From contig NC_059297.1 of NCBI RefSeq assembly GCF_017591435.1, positions 16,610,677-16,674,676 of the forward strand: 64,000 nucleotides of DNA, given 5' to 3'. The notes under the pieces are model-generated. The model worked only from the letters and a program-made list of their open reading frames with translations, made no database searches and was not told the DNA's origin. Shown here piece by piece: positions 63,289 to 64,000 of this stretch. The stretch is from Portunus trituberculatus. Taxonomy: Eukaryota; Arthropoda; Malacostraca; Decapoda; Portunidae. The translations under genes were made by a program, and so were the position numbers. Numbering within the stretch: the stretch's first letter is position 1; every line of letters starts with the position of its first letter.

Positions 63289-64000
63289 AACCCTTCACTC
63301 ACAGACTCCCACGCTTTCCCGTAATATCTCTCAAATACTTTCATTCTCTTTCATAGTTCTTCGAATATGCATTCACACATTCCCACTACCACCACCACCA
63401 CCACCATCACCACCACACCACCACCACTACCAGTACTACTACACCTTTCCTCGTTCGTCGCTTTTAACCACGCCACGTGCAGTTTCAGAAGGAGAGCCTT
63501 GTGATAACTGGCTGTGGCTGGCTGGGATTGGTGGGGGAAGGAGCAGACCCAGTCAAATGCAGAGTTAGTAATTACAATCAAATGGCTGCCTCCCTCTCCC
63601 TTTCCTTCTCGTTCCTTCCTTGTGCTTCTCCTTCCTCCTCTTTCTCCTTCTAGTTCACGTCCTCTTCTATTCCCTCCTCTGTGCGAAAAGTTACCGTGAA
63701 TTATTAGAACTCAGTTACTCCTTCATGGTGCTTACTTATTGCTGGGTTGGGCGTAGGAATGAGAGTGCACCTATTAAGGATTTTTTTCTGCTTTCTCTTC
63801 GCTTTTCCAATTGCATTTTTCTCGTATTCATTTTTTTTAAACCGTGTGTTGATGTAAGTTTATTTATCTGTGTTTTGTAGGTAAATGTGCGACTGATATA
63901 ATAGCCAGTGCCCGTTATAAGTCTTATCATGCATATCTTTCTTTTCTTCGTTTTTTCTTCTTTGTCATTTTTTCTTCCTTCACCTCCTCCTCCTCCTCCT

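Overview
The window looks like arthropod nuclear DNA, most likely from a decapod crustacean. Genes are split into small exons separated by kilobases of intron. Dinucleotide and trinucleotide repeats are very dense. There are tRNA-derived SINEs and DNA-transposon remnants, and one (TTAGG)n-type telomeric repeat array. The order-level call is an inference from repeat style and exon content. No prokaryotic, organellar or viral gene was seen.

One gene can be supported. It is on the minus strand, runs from about 46823 down to 28, and continues off the left edge. Seven exons (46691-46823, 25750-25979, 25369-25479, 19152-19349, 18048-18199, 2240-2384, 28-158) all have GT-AG boundaries, and every junction is phase-compatible. 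Together they give 1100 nt and 366 whole codons with no stop. The predicted product covers three complete immunoglobulin domains and the first half of a fourth. Motifs such as the PVYSYDSRG join, GPYEDG before the second Ig cysteine, and the VHFLPV join match the Sidestep family of neuronal cell-surface Ig proteins, which act as Beaten-path receptors. The signal-peptide exon and the C-terminal Ig, FN3, transmembrane and cytoplasmic parts were not found. They are either outside the window or not recognisable by eye.

Layout: 1-2384 holds the two most 3' exons, a 252-bp TTAA-flanked MITE and a tRNA-Val-like SINE. 2385-18047 is a 15.7-kb intron with a 1.8-kb pyrimidine-rich domain. 18048-25979 is an exon cluster (four exons in 8 kb) with long compound microsatellites. 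25980-46690 is a 20.7-kb intron with two more SINEs, a 700-bp triplet-repeat field, a 4.19-kb hAT-like element with perfect 8-bp target-site duplications, and a 570-bp TTG/TTC tract. The hAT-like element contains satellite DNA and ten CCTAA telomere units. 46691-46823 is the first visible exon. 46824-64000 has no gene I can support and is dominated by (TC)n, (GA)n, (AC)n and (TCC)n tracts.

The most interesting observations concern mobile and repetitive DNA. Two copies of one SINE family both sit inside (CA)n arrays in the same relative orientation. A hAT-like unit appears to have moved a block of satellite plus telomeric repeat. Simple repeats lie directly against two splice sites of the sidestep-like gene. 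I found no convincing novel multi-gene system.
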